From JAFAQB01 sp045808425 (GTDB lineage: Archaea; Thermoproteota; Nitrososphaeria; Nitrososphaerales; Nitrososphaeraceae): 16,412 nucleotides of DNA. Below are positions 7,557 to 14,736 of this stretch, piece after piece. The stretch is from contig JBJMFM010000334.1 of assembly GCA_045808425.1 (NCBI GenBank), positions 1 to 16,412 of the forward strand, in the 5' to 3' direction. The notes under the pieces were generated by a model. It searched no databases. It was not told the origin of the DNA and saw only the letters and a program-made list of their open reading frames with translations. The number at the start of each line of letters is the position of its first letter. The first letter of the stretch is position 1. The translations under genes and the position numbers were made by a program.

Positions 7557-8609
7557 TTAATCAAAATGTGGCTCTTTGCCATCGAAGTAGCTTCTAACAG
7601 GTTCGACTATCTTGTTGATGTATATAGAAGTAGCATTTTTCAGGTCCATAGGATGGACCTTCCTTTCTGTAAAGTCCCTCTCGATATCAGTATAGTTTGT
7701 ATATATGATATTACCGCCATATTTTGTAGATCTCTCAACAATAAATTCATCAAATTGATGAAATACAATGTATCTAATGAGTTCAAGTATAGGATTTCTA
7801 TCTACAATACCAATAGGACAAAATGCTGCGCTTATCTTGTCTCTTATAGCTTTTTCATCATCATGAATTGTAATTCCACTTGTGGGCTTGCTCTTGCTCA
7901 TTTTACTTGAGATCTTTAAATCATCAGCGGTGTCCCCTACTCCAGACAATGATAGATTAACTGGTTCTGACAGGCCAGGAAGTAAGTGATGGTGTACAGA
8001 AACCGGAACTTTCCAGCCCAATTTAGGAAAAATTTCCCTGATCAACATATGTATTTTTCTCTGATCCATACCTGCATGAACGATATCCAAGTCTAACGCT
8101 CTGATATCAATAGATTGCATTATTGGATAAAGCAACTGTGAAAAATCCAAGCTTTCTCTTTCACTTCTTCCCATAATAGTCAACGAGCGCATTATTCTCG
8201 ATATATTCATGTGTTTACTGAATCGTATAAAATTTTCCCAATAATTATCCGAGGTTCCATAGAGATCACTGCCTAGTATTGTACTAACCCCAGGACAGAA
8301 GAACTTAAATGCTGAAGAATAATATTTGGAAATCTCTTTGATTTTATCCCAATTTCCACTTAACTTGTTATTAATATATGTATGCCAATCAGCTAAAAAT
8401 ACAGTAGTATGAATCTGAGCTTTAATGAAATCGTTGATTTTAAAACCTGTTACAATTAGACTACCTAGATGTAACTTTCCGGAAAGCTCTAGCCCTATAT
8501 AGTGTTTGGGATACGTCTTAGTTTCCAAGAGAGTTTTGAGCTCATCTCTTGTTACAACCTCCTCAGTAGGTTCGCGTGTGATAAGTAGCAATCTTTCCAT
8601 TAGGTCCAT
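7557..8609 (-). CDS. tyrS: Tyrosyl-tRNA synthetase
   Basis: A class I aminoacyl-tRNA synthetase of the archaeal/eukaryotic TyrRS type, which charges tRNA-Tyr. The HIGH-type motif appears as SGKLHLGS, the substrate region as YPIMQSIDIRALDLDIVHAG followed by MDQRKIHML, and the KMSKS loop as ISSKMSKSK. The C-terminal part (HPMDLKNATSIYINKIVEPV) is the family's tRNA-binding end. The frame is open eight codons further to a TTG at 8633, but the ATG at 8609 (MDLMERLLLITR) matches the usual beginning of the family and is preferred; a second ATG at 8600 is also possible. The chosen form has 350 residues, a normal length. A minus-strand AT-rich box at about 8641-8652 lies 32-43 bases upstream. It ends 10 bases from cobJ in a tail-to-tail arrangement. 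Confidence 0.93.
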   Translation of the reverse strand: MDLMERLLLITREPTEEVVTRDELKTLLETKTYPKHYIGLELSGKLHLGSLIVTGFKINDFIKAQIHTTVFLADWHTYINNKLSGNWDKIKEISKYYSSAFKFFCPGVSTILGSDLYGTSDNYWENFIRFSKHMNISRIMRSLTIMGRSERESLDFSQLLYPIMQSIDIRALDLDIVHAGMDQRKIHMLIREIFPKLGWKVPVSVHHHLLPGLSEPVNLSLSGVGDTADDLKISSKMSKSKPTSGITIHDDEKAIRDKISAAFCPIGIVDRNPILELIRYIVFHQFDEFIVERSTKYGGNIIYTNYTDIERDFTERKVHPMDLKNATSIYINKIVEPVRSYFDGKEPHFD

Positions 8610-9039
8610 TTTTACAAGAATGAAAATAGACAATAAGCCTATTAATTTTTGTATTTCTCACTACTGGTATATAGTATTGACCTTTTGCTTTTCAATTTTA
8701 TTTTATGGCACATTTCAATATACTATTTTTATCGATATGGAGTAACTTTCAAGAAACTTCTTGTTAATCATGTGAAGTTTGCCAAGGAATGAAATCCTTT
8801 ACTCAAACCATACAAGTCTATTGACATCGAATGGGTATTTATCCATATAATGAGATAATCAAATATTTTTTCAGCTAAAGCATTTGAAGTAATTCTTTAG
8901 ATTCAGCAGAGGGTATTGTGACACATCATACAAAAAAAGTACTAAATAATTCTTAACCAAGGCCGGCTTTAGAACTCATGATCACAAATGCAATCTTTAT
9001 ATGTTCACATCTAGATTATCTGCTATGTCAAAAAATTTG
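8610..9039. promoter_or_regulatory. Divergent promoter region, tyrS / top6B
   Basis: No gene is supported in these 430 bases. TTTATATG (8996-9003) is a strong TATA box on the plus strand; it would place the top6B transcript start near 9025-9030 and a leader of about 50 bases. The tyrS promoter lies at the other end near 8641-8652 on the minus strand. An ATG at 9025 opens only six codons before a TAA. Nothing else with clear structure is seen. Confidence 0.45.
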
Positions 9040-9083
9040 TTGTAAAAAGTTAAATTGAGTATTGTAAAAAGTTAAATTGAGTA
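9040..9083 (+). repeat. Exact 22-base tandem duplication across the top6B start
   Basis: The 22 bases at 9040-9061 are repeated exactly at 9062-9083. Each copy contains TTGTAAAAAG and AAATTGAGTA. The TTGAGT in the second copy (TTG at 9077) is the predicted top6B start; the same TTGAGT in the first copy (TTG at 9055) leads only to a six-codon frame ending in TAA at 9073-9075, two bases before the real start. Confidence 0.9.
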
Positions 9084-11098
9084 ATATACTAGTGTTGTCG
9101 TTTGGTTTGAAATCAAATGCTAGTGTGGAAGCTACTGCCGAACAGATCAGCCTGCCAGCAGCTACAACTGCGGTTCCACATAACAGCAAAGGTAAGGTTC
9201 GTTATAATAGAAAAGCTGAATCAGAGTTCTTTGTTGATAATTCTGCACTTGCTGGTTTTACAGGTGAGCGAATATTATATATGGCTGTAAGAGAATTAAT
9301 CGAGAATTCTCTTGATTCTTGCGAAAGTAGTCATACCTTACCAAATATTTCTTTATCGTTGAAGCTATTAGATCCGTTGAACGATATGTGGTTTATTTCT
9401 TGCGAGGATAACGGTATTGGAATTCCATCTGATAAAGTACCTGTTGCCGTCTGTTCTTTTTTAACTTCTGGCAAATATGTGGAAAAACAGCAACGGGGCC
9501 TATTTGGTGTTGGCTTGAAAATGATTGCAGCTTTTTCTACTAAAGATACTGATCATCCTCTCAGAGTCTGGACAAAATCTCAAGAAGAAGGATCAGAGTA
9601 TTACTTTGAGCTTCGAACGGATATTGGTACAAATAAACCGATAATCCTTGACAAGAAGATACTAAAAATAGACCAACGTCAGATTAAAACTGAATCCGGT
9701 TTTAAGGTTCAGGCGGTTCTGCGTGCTCGCTTATCCCCCATAACAAAAAACAGAATTTACGATTATATAAGCCAGACCAGTGTTGTCAACCCCTATGCTG
9801 TACTGACATTCCAATCAGACGAAGGAAAAGTTGTATTTGGTAGAAGAACAAAGATCATGCCTCAACCTGCAAAGGAAGTACTACCTCATCCCTCTGACAT
9901 GGATCTGAAAACTCTAAAAAAAGCAATATTGAATTTCACCAACCAAAAAACAACTTTGACAGGTGTATTATGTAATTCATTTCAGAAACTATCTAGCGAA
10001 AAGGCAAAGGAAATCATCTCTAGGTCAGGAGTAGGAATAAAGACTGCTGACAAATATAATGAGCATGAGCTGATCAGGATTGTCAATATTTGCAAGCAGA
10101 CCAAATTCCAAATCCCTAATACTGACCATCTCAGTCCAATTGGAGAACAGATTCTAACTGCAGGTATGACATCAGAGTATACTATTGTTACAAATAAGCA
10201 GGCGCATACAGTTGAACAGTCACAACAACAACAATTATCAATTAAAGTGTTAAAACCTGCATTGACAGCATATTCATCTAGAGTATGCGTAGTCAACAAT
10301 AGGCCAACTATTGTAGAGTGTGGCATCGCTTATGGCGGTGACATACCTTCATTCAAGCTTTATAGATTTGCAAATAAAATCCCCTTATTATATGATGAAG
10401 GTTCAGATGTGGCAAGAGAAGTCGTATCTGAAGTAGAGATTAACAAAATGGGAATCTCAAAAAAAGAAGTAAAAGAACAATTTGCAAATTCTGAAGCAAA
10501 GAGTGATCGAGCTATAGAATTGCTTCCTATCCACATCTTCTTTCATATTTGCTCGACTAAAATCCCTTATAAGACTGCAGGAAAAGAGAGCATTGCGTCG
10601 GAAGGAGACTTGAAACGAAACATGAAAATATGTTTGTCTGATCTCTATAGAAAGGTAAGTGCTCAGATTCGCAAGGAGTTACGCCAGAAGGAAGCAGAAA
10701 GTAGACTGCATCTTTACAAGTATTACATTCCGTTAATAGTTAATGCAATTTCTGAATCGATCAAGATTGATGCAAACAAGTTGTCAGAAGCATTTGGAAA
10801 ACTTGTAGAACGACATGTAAAAGGTGAAATTGTACATAGCCCGGTTCTTAAAAAAGAAGACAAAATTACCGAGGATAGAATTGAAGAAGAGATAAATGAG
10901 AAAACAGAAGTAAAAATCCTAAACCAAAACGTAATTCAACATGATTATCATGGTTCAGTAAATAAAAGATCAGAGAAATCAGAATCCAAAAAACAAGGCT
11001 CCAAGAAAGGGATTGCTTTGAAAGGAGGACGAAGAGGAGGAGAACAACAAACAACTCTTGATGCATTAGATACCTCAAAAAAGGTGAGCAAAGAGTAA
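9077..11098 (+). CDS. top6B: DNA topoisomerase VI subunit B
   Basis: The ATPase subunit (673 residues) of the type IIB topoisomerase that, with subunit A, passes one DNA duplex through another to relax and decatenate. The GHKL ATPase domain shows the N box VRELIENSLD (71-80), the G1 motif EDNGIGIP (110-117) and the ATP lid GLFGVGLKM (141-149). A helix-two-turn-helix region follows (about 285-355: TGVLCNSFQKLSSEKAKEII), then the transducer domain with CVVNNRPTIVECG and FANKIPLLYDEGSDV. Archaeal proteins are usually 500-650 residues; the surplus is an N-terminal extension of about 35 residues and a charged tail from about 595 rich in Lys, Glu and Ser. The tail ends in Q658-T-T-L-D-A-L664, resembling a PCNA-binding peptide. 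The TTG at 9077 is the first usable start; GTG 9092 and TTG 9095 are alternatives. top6A follows directly. Confidence 0.94.
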   Translation: MSNILVLSFGLKSNASVEATAEQISLPAATTAVPHNSKGKVRYNRKAESEFFVDNSALAGFTGERILYMAVRELIENSLDSCESSHTLPNISLSLKLLDPLNDMWFISCEDNGIGIPSDKVPVAVCSFLTSGKYVEKQQRGLFGVGLKMIAAFSTKDTDHPLRVWTKSQEEGSEYYFELRTDIGTNKPIILDKKILKIDQRQIKTESGFKVQAVLRARLSPITKNRIYDYISQTSVVNPYAVLTFQSDEGKVVFGRRTKIMPQPAKEVLPHPSDMDLKTLKKAILNFTNQKTTLTGVLCNSFQKLSSEKAKEIISRSGVGIKTADKYNEHELIRIVNICKQTKFQIPNTDHLSPIGEQILTAGMTSEYTIVTNKQAHTVEQSQQQQLSIKVLKPALTAYSSRVCVVNNRPTIVECGIAYGGDIPSFKLYRFANKIPLLYDEGSDVAREVVSEVEINKMGISKKEVKEQFANSEAKSDRAIELLPIHIFFHICSTKIPYKTAGKESIASEGDLKRNMKICLSDLYRKVSAQIRKELRQKEAESRLHLYKYYIPLIVNAISESIKIDANKLSEAFGKLVERHVKGEIVHSPVLKKEDKITEDRIEEEINEKTEVKILNQNVIQHDYHGSVNKRSEKSESKKQGSKKGIALKGGRRGGEQQTTLDALDTSKKVSKE

Positions 11099-12205
11099 TT
11101 GCCATCAAAAGATAAGCGCCACCAAGAGGTCGTAAAAAAAATTAAATTAATAATGAGAGATGTCAGCAAAGACATAATAACTGGCGAGGCAATGCCTATC
11201 CTAGACGTTCCAAAAGTTGGTTATGACAATACGGTTTGGTCTGATCAAAAGAGAATGCTTACAATAGGAGATAAGAAAGTCCAAGTAAGTCCAGACAGCA
11301 CAAAAAAGATTCCGACTTTTACTCAGTATATTGTTATGGCTAGTGCAATTAGAAGGCTTCTTGATGAAGAAATGGAGAGCACCATCAGAGGAATGTATTA
11401 TGCTACACTTAGCACAGTAGGAGATGAAAAAAACAAACAAAAATTCTGGAATAGCCAGGAAAACTCCGACGATGCGATTAAAGCAGTTGAGTTGCTTACA
11501 GGAGTACCAAGAGAAGAATTTTCTGTTACGTCAAAACCAAAAGGAATGATCTCTGGACCAATTACTCTTCGTGTGGGAGGAGACCTTATTGACTGTAATC
11601 TTGGAAGTAGAGCTACATCACAATTAATTCCTACTAACATCCGCGACGTTGAAATCGTAAATGTTAAAGCAGATTTTGTAATGGTAGTGGAAAAAGATAC
11701 AGTTCTCAACAATATACGAAAATCTGGGTTTATACAGAAGTATAATGCAATTCTAATGACAGGGTCAGGGGAACCAGACAGGGCTACAAGAATTATGGTA
11801 AAAACACTCAACGAGGAATGGAAAAGGCCAGTCGTAATCTTTGCTGACGCGGATCCTTGGGGTTTAGGTATTGCATTGCGTTACAAAATTGGGAGTGAAT
11901 CACTCAGTTATGATAGTCATAGGCTTGTTACTCCAAACGCGCGGGTATTAGGCATGCTGTTCTCAGATATCTATGAGTACAATATTCCAGAAGTAGCTAG
12001 ATTGAATGCTTCTGATGAAGATATCAATAGAGCAAACGATATGAAAAATAAGCCTTGGCTGCATGATAAACGTTGGCAAAAAGAATTGAATCTCTTCTTG
12101 CAGCGCAAAGAGAAGTGTGAACTAGACGCTTTCTTCAAACATGGATTTAAATATCTAGCAGAAACTTACCTTCCACAAAAGCTGCGGCAAGCCGGCCTAA
12201 TTTGA
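11099..12205 (+). CDS. top6A: DNA topoisomerase VI subunit A
   Basis: The DNA-cutting subunit (368 residues), homologous to Spo11. The winged-helix (CAP-like) domain carries STIRGMYYATLS with Y100-Y101; by comparison with Spo11 the second tyrosine should form the covalent link to the 5' DNA end. The Toprim domain supplies the metal-binding residues: E198 in MVVEKDTVLNN and D250/D252 in IFADADPWGLG. The stretch YNAILMTGSGEPDRATR is also typical. The C-terminal helices end in YLPQKLRQAGLI. Length is normal for the family. The start is a TTG (11099) immediately after the top6B stop (11096-11098), with no gap, so the two subunits are made from one mRNA, probably with translational coupling. All catalytic residues are present. 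Confidence 0.95.
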   Translation: MPSKDKRHQEVVKKIKLIMRDVSKDIITGEAMPILDVPKVGYDNTVWSDQKRMLTIGDKKVQVSPDSTKKIPTFTQYIVMASAIRRLLDEEMESTIRGMYYATLSTVGDEKNKQKFWNSQENSDDAIKAVELLTGVPREEFSVTSKPKGMISGPITLRVGGDLIDCNLGSRATSQLIPTNIRDVEIVNVKADFVMVVEKDTVLNNIRKSGFIQKYNAILMTGSGEPDRATRIMVKTLNEEWKRPVVIFADADPWGLGIALRYKIGSESLSYDSHRLVTPNARVLGMLFSDIYEYNIPEVARLNASDEDINRANDMKNKPWLHDKRWQKELNLFLQRKEKCELDAFFKHGFKYLAETYLPQKLRQAGLI

Positions 12206-12552
12206 TATAAACAAATAACATCCAGATTTGTGTGCTTAAGACCGTTTGAAACGATTAATGACCCATAATAACCGACCGCTAAAATGCTAAAATATATTCA
12301 ATCAAATATCATGTAATAAAATATGTTATGTAACAGTTTCGCTATTATCTAAGAATATCTCTACATATAAGGCCTGCCCAAGAGACGCAAGAATCGATTG
12401 CAAATTAAATTTGCTTTAGTCATTATCTGATTGCATTATATGAGAGTCAATACTCTCATTTTTGTGCATTTAGTTATTAATTATGAATTGCTTTATTATT
12501 AAGAAACATGTATAAGTATTTAAATGACTTAATAAAAACTAATTAATATACA
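12206..12552. promoter_or_regulatory. Gap before nikR-like gene with TATA box
   Basis: No ORF is supported in these 347 bases. TATTTAAAT (about 12517-12525) lies 28-36 bases before the TTG start at 12553 and is the likely TATA box, implying little or no leader. A perfect hairpin (12440-12459, listed separately) lies about 60 bases before this box. The remainder is AT-rich without visible structure. Confidence 0.45.
12440..12463 (+). terminator. Perfect hairpin followed by T-run (terminator or operator)
   Basis: ATGAGAGT (12440-12447) and ACTCTCAT (12452-12459) are exact reverse complements around the loop CAAT, and T bases run through 12459-12463. The form is that of an intrinsic terminator, but it lies 235 bases after top6A. 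As it also lies about 95 bases before the nikR-like start, it may instead be a dyad operator read by that ribbon-helix-helix protein. Sequence alone does not decide. Confidence 0.5.
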
Positions 12553-12936
12553 TTGACAATTGTAAGCGTATCGCTAAATGAAGAAATTTTAACTGAAATG
12601 AGTAAATTGCAAAAATCACTCGGTTTCACAGGTAGATCTGAAATTATAAGAGCAAGTGTTCGAAGTTTGATATCAGAGGAAAGAAAGAAAGAAGATCTAA
12701 TGGGCGATGTTTATGCCATTTTCTTGGTAACTCATGATGAGAAATCTGATAACGAAATCAATGAGATGGGACATGCATATGACAAGCTGATAAACACACA
12801 TTTACACAATAAGATTGATAAAGACAGATGCCTTGAGATATTTGTTCTCAAAGGAGATGCTAATCAGATAAGAGACATGACAAAGAGGTTTCAATCTAAC
12901 AAGAAAATGGATAATGTTAAGTTGATCCCATTGTAG
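12553..12936 (+). CDS. NikR-like ribbon-helix-helix metal-sensing repressor
   Basis: A 127-residue protein with the two domains of NikR, the nickel-dependent repressor. Residues 1-45 form the DNA-binding ribbon-helix-helix (strand IVSVSLNEE, then LGFTGRSEIIRASVRSLI). Residues 52-127 form the ACT-like tetramerising metal domain, with VYAIFLVTHD, CLEIFVLKGDA and the KMDNVKLIPL end. In NikR the high-affinity nickel site is H-x10-H-x-H-x5-C. Here C93, H85 and H74 fall at the places of the canonical Cys and two His, but the position six before the Cys is K87 rather than His, and an extra H83 lies ten before the Cys. The metal or its geometry may therefore differ, so I do not use the symbol nikR. 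The TTG at 12553 is the only plausible start, 28-36 bases after a TATA box. Its end overlaps the minus-strand gene at 12917. Confidence 0.85.
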   Translation: MTIVSVSLNEEILTEMSKLQKSLGFTGRSEIIRASVRSLISEERKKEDLMGDVYAIFLVTHDEKSDNEINEMGHAYDKLINTHLHNKIDKDRCLEIFVLKGDANQIRDMTKRFQSNKKMDNVKLIPL

Positions 12937-13198
12937 TTTCAAATCTATCATCTTTTTGTTTGTATTGCCTAATAAGACCAATGGTAATCAGCTCTTCCAC
13001 ATTTCGCTTGACTCTAGGTTTAAAATTCTCTATCCTATTAGCTGTTTTAGTATTTCTCGTAGATAGGTCCTTGAAGTGATTTCTAAATTCAGGATTGACT
13101 TCAAGTAGCCACTTTGTTAAATTCCAAAGTCGAAACGATTCGTTATCATCTTCTTTGTATTTACCATTAATATAATATTGTAGGATATTTTGGCACAA
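12917..13198 (-). CDS. Winged-helix-like hypothetical protein, probably a fragment
   Basis: The frame gives 93 residues from a TTG at 13198. Residues about 20-75 are helical and aromatic (NESFRLWNLTKWLLEVNPEF) and are followed by a recognition-helix-like segment KRNVEELITIGLIRQYKQK, the pattern of a winged-helix DNA-binding domain. Coding character continues upstream of the TTG to a TGA at 13271-13273 (KYKDGTFTKKALLCQNILQ), yet no ATG, GTG or TTG exists in that extension, so the original start may be lost. The C-terminus overlaps the last 20 bases of the nikR-like gene on the other strand and ends abruptly after a short polar tail. I remember similar longer proteins in soil thaumarchaea, but this was not checked. 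It may be a decaying copy; DNA binding is inferred from helix pattern only. Confidence 0.5.
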   Translation of the reverse strand: MCQNILQYYINGKYKEDDNESFRLWNLTKWLLEVNPEFRNHFKDLSTRNTKTANRIENFKPRVKRNVEELITIGLIRQYKQKDDRFETTMGST

Positions 13199-13334
13199 AA
13201 GCGCTTTTTTTGTAAAAGTCCCATCTTTGTACTTTCCAAAAATTATGTTTCGGTGCCCTACATTTTTATGTCATTTTTGTCATGCATTGTATTTGTGAAA
13301 ATAACTGTTTCATTAATGTTCTAATAAATCTATC

Positions 13335-13529
13335 ATGACTGATAATGAAATCGAAGACGTTGAAATAAGAAAGGTTCAGGCGCTAACAGGCGAACGTAGT
13401 TTTGTACTTGTGCTTGCGAAACAGTTTGCAAGAGAATTGGGTATTAGCAAAGGAGATTTTTTGAAATGTTATGTTCGGGCTGGCAGGCTCATAGTAGAGA
13501 AAATTGACCCAAAGGCGCTGTGGACATGA
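13335..13529 (+). CDS. AbrB/SpoVT-type small DNA-binding protein
   Basis: A 64-residue protein with one swapped-hairpin AbrB/MazE domain, residues about 12-60: a first strand IRKVQALTGERSFVLVLAKQ, the helix FARELGISKGD and the last strands FLKCYVRAGRLIVEKIDP. The pattern L-A-K-x-[FL]-A-x-E-L-G-[IL]-x-K-G-D is the usual signature, though the first strand is longer than in most. Such proteins act as dimers, as regulators or as antitoxins. No toxin gene of the VapC or MazF kind lies next to it, so an antitoxin role is not supported. The ATG at 13335 fits, with the domain starting soon after. It is followed 82 bases later by the frameshifted pseudogene on the same strand. AbrB membership is fairly sure; target unknown. 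Confidence 0.78.
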   Translation: MTDNEIEDVEIRKVQALTGERSFVLVLAKQFARELGISKGDFLKCYVRAGRLIVEKIDPKALWT

Positions 13530-13611
13530 CACCCCATATTCAGTACCAATTTAAAATGATGACAGTTCTGATGACAATTATAGTTGCTATGCCGCAATCG
13601 TTTGCAGCTAA

Positions 13612-14358
13612 ATGGATGGAGGATATTCTGCAATGAGCAAGCTATCCGGTGCAATGAAGCTTAGAATGGAAGAAATTGTCTTGGTAGAAGATAGGCCATT
13701 CTCATATCTTGACTTTGCAGAGTTTGAAGTAGGTGGACAAACACACAAAATGAAACATGGCACCTTTAGAAATTATATATTAAAGCTTGAAAAAGCAGGT
13801 AAAGCTGGTTTCTAGTTCGAAGCCTGCCTTGTATACTATACCGGGGTAAGGAATTCAATAAATCGATGACACGTGACCATTTGGGGGTCATCAATAGTGT
13901 TATCCCTGAATCTCTGTTAAAGCAGACTCATATATACAGGTGGCTCAAGAACAAGCCTGTTGAAAAGCAGGCACTCCATGACATTATGCTAACCTTTAAC
14001 GCCGCTAGTATTTGGAACACATTTTCTAATATTTATGCCGATAAAGTAGAACATCAAGAGTATCCAAATCGAGCTTTTTGCAGATGCGGCTGTTAGAAAA
14101 TTGTTTCCTGATGGTCACTTGGTTGTTCCTGGGGTGGGTTCAGATAATGCAAAAAACAATAATCATGAACAATCAATAGGCAAAACTAGCGCCACACTCG
14201 AACCAAAATATAGAGGGTCTAAAATCAAACAACCTCACAGAGGGGTACAGCCAAATGAATCTGATATCTACATGTCGAATCAATACAAAAATAGCCAGAC
14301 CCCCCTATCTTCTGCTAATGTCCCAATAAGAGTGATATGCATATACGTTTTCAGCTAA
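13612..14358 (+). pseudogene. Multiply frameshifted hypothetical gene
   Basis: Pieces in all three frames read as one protein. Frame 0 (from ATG 13612; another ATG at 13633) gives AMKLRMEEIVLVEDRPFSYL and KHGTFRNYILKLEKAGKAG, a winged-helix-like N-terminus, then meets TAG at 13813. Frame +1 continues from 13805 as LVSSKPALYTIPG to a TAA at 13847. Frame 0 resumes with VRNSINR (13846-13866), stopped by TGA at 13867. Frame +2 carries MTRDHLGVINSVIPESLLKQ and IYRWLKNKPVEKQALHDIML from 13866, ending QEYPNRAF. One surplus T in the run 14075-14079 then returns frame 0: ADAAVRKLFPDGHLVVPG and a polar Asn/Gln-rich tail to TAA at 14356-14358. Four frame changes show the gene is dead. It is probably also internally deleted, as the middle seems short compared with related thaumarchaeal proteins I recall. 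The function of the intact form is unknown. Confidence 0.72.
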
Positions 14359-14527
14359 GCCTGAATTTTATAGCTGATTTTGAGTAGGAATTTTCAGGTT
14401 TTCTGGATTTTTCAATGGGGCAAAAAATCCATAGTTTATTTCTCCTGTAAAAAATGCCAACTAAACAAATTAGTAAATATTAGTTTAAAAAGAAATGTAT
14501 TTCAGGTATATAACCAAGCAGCATCTA
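14359..14527. other. AT-rich gap with an imperfect hairpin
   Basis: The 169 bases after the pseudogene hold no supported gene; the 61-codon frame through it (from TTG 14380) is Phe/Cys/Lys-rich noise. A stem at 14405-14430 (GGATTTTT pairing with AAAAATCC around a CAATGGGGC-type loop) is the only clear structure and could be a termination hairpin or part of a small RNA. Confidence 0.4.
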
Positions 14528-14671
14528 TTATCTCTTACTATTGTTATCAGGTTCTGTACCTATAATAGCATACTCACCACCTGGACCTGTAGGGTTGATA
14601 GCAGTAATGTTATCAGGTTCGGTAGCACCAGCAGATGCTGATTGTACTCTAATTGCTGTAGTAGTTGTCAT
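14528..14671 (-). CDS. Possible small protein with TEPDN repeats, 47 residues
   Basis: On the minus strand an ATG at 14671 opens 47 codons to a TAA at 14528-14530. The protein begins MTTTTAIRVQSASAGATEPD and continues with NITAINPTGPGGEYAIIG, then TEPDNNSKR. The Thr, Ala, Gly, Pro and Asp content is unlike AT-rich noise, which favours Phe, Ile, Asn and Lys. TEPDN occurs twice, 22 residues apart, from an in-frame direct DNA repeat (13 identical bases at 14542-14554 and 14608-14620). An in-frame TAG is three codons before the ATG, so the start is fixed. There is no clear TATA box on this strand, no signal peptide and no Cys. It could be an entire small protein or a remnant. No family recognised. 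Confidence 0.45.
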   Translation of the reverse strand: MTTTTAIRVQSASAGATEPDNITAINPTGPGGEYAIIGTEPDNNSKR

Positions 14672-14736
14672 AGCTAGGGACTACTGCAATAACAATAGTT
14701 AGAATTGAAGGAACATTCAGAATTGCAAGACAAAAT

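Noticed and set aside
7566..7910. 114-codon plus-strand frame opposite the end of tyrS
   Set aside because: Shadow of tyrS; Cys/Ile/Phe-rich composition and no promoter.
9982..11811. Minus-strand frames opposite top6B and top6A (80-137 codons)
   Set aside because: Shadows of well-supported topoisomerase genes with catalytic motifs on the plus strand.
13556..13636. 26-codon ORF whose TGA overlaps an ATG of the pseudogene
   Set aside because: Short, and the downstream gene is dead; the ATGA overlap can be chance. It may instead be part of the decayed 5' region.
13335..13815. Toxin-antitoxin pair (AbrB-like gene plus next ORF)
   Set aside because: The next ORF shows no PIN, MazF or other toxin motif and is the start of a frameshifted gene.
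14380..14565. 61-codon plus-strand frame after the pseudogene
   Set aside because: Low-complexity, Phe/Cys/Lys-rich; overlaps a hairpin and the better minus-strand ORF.
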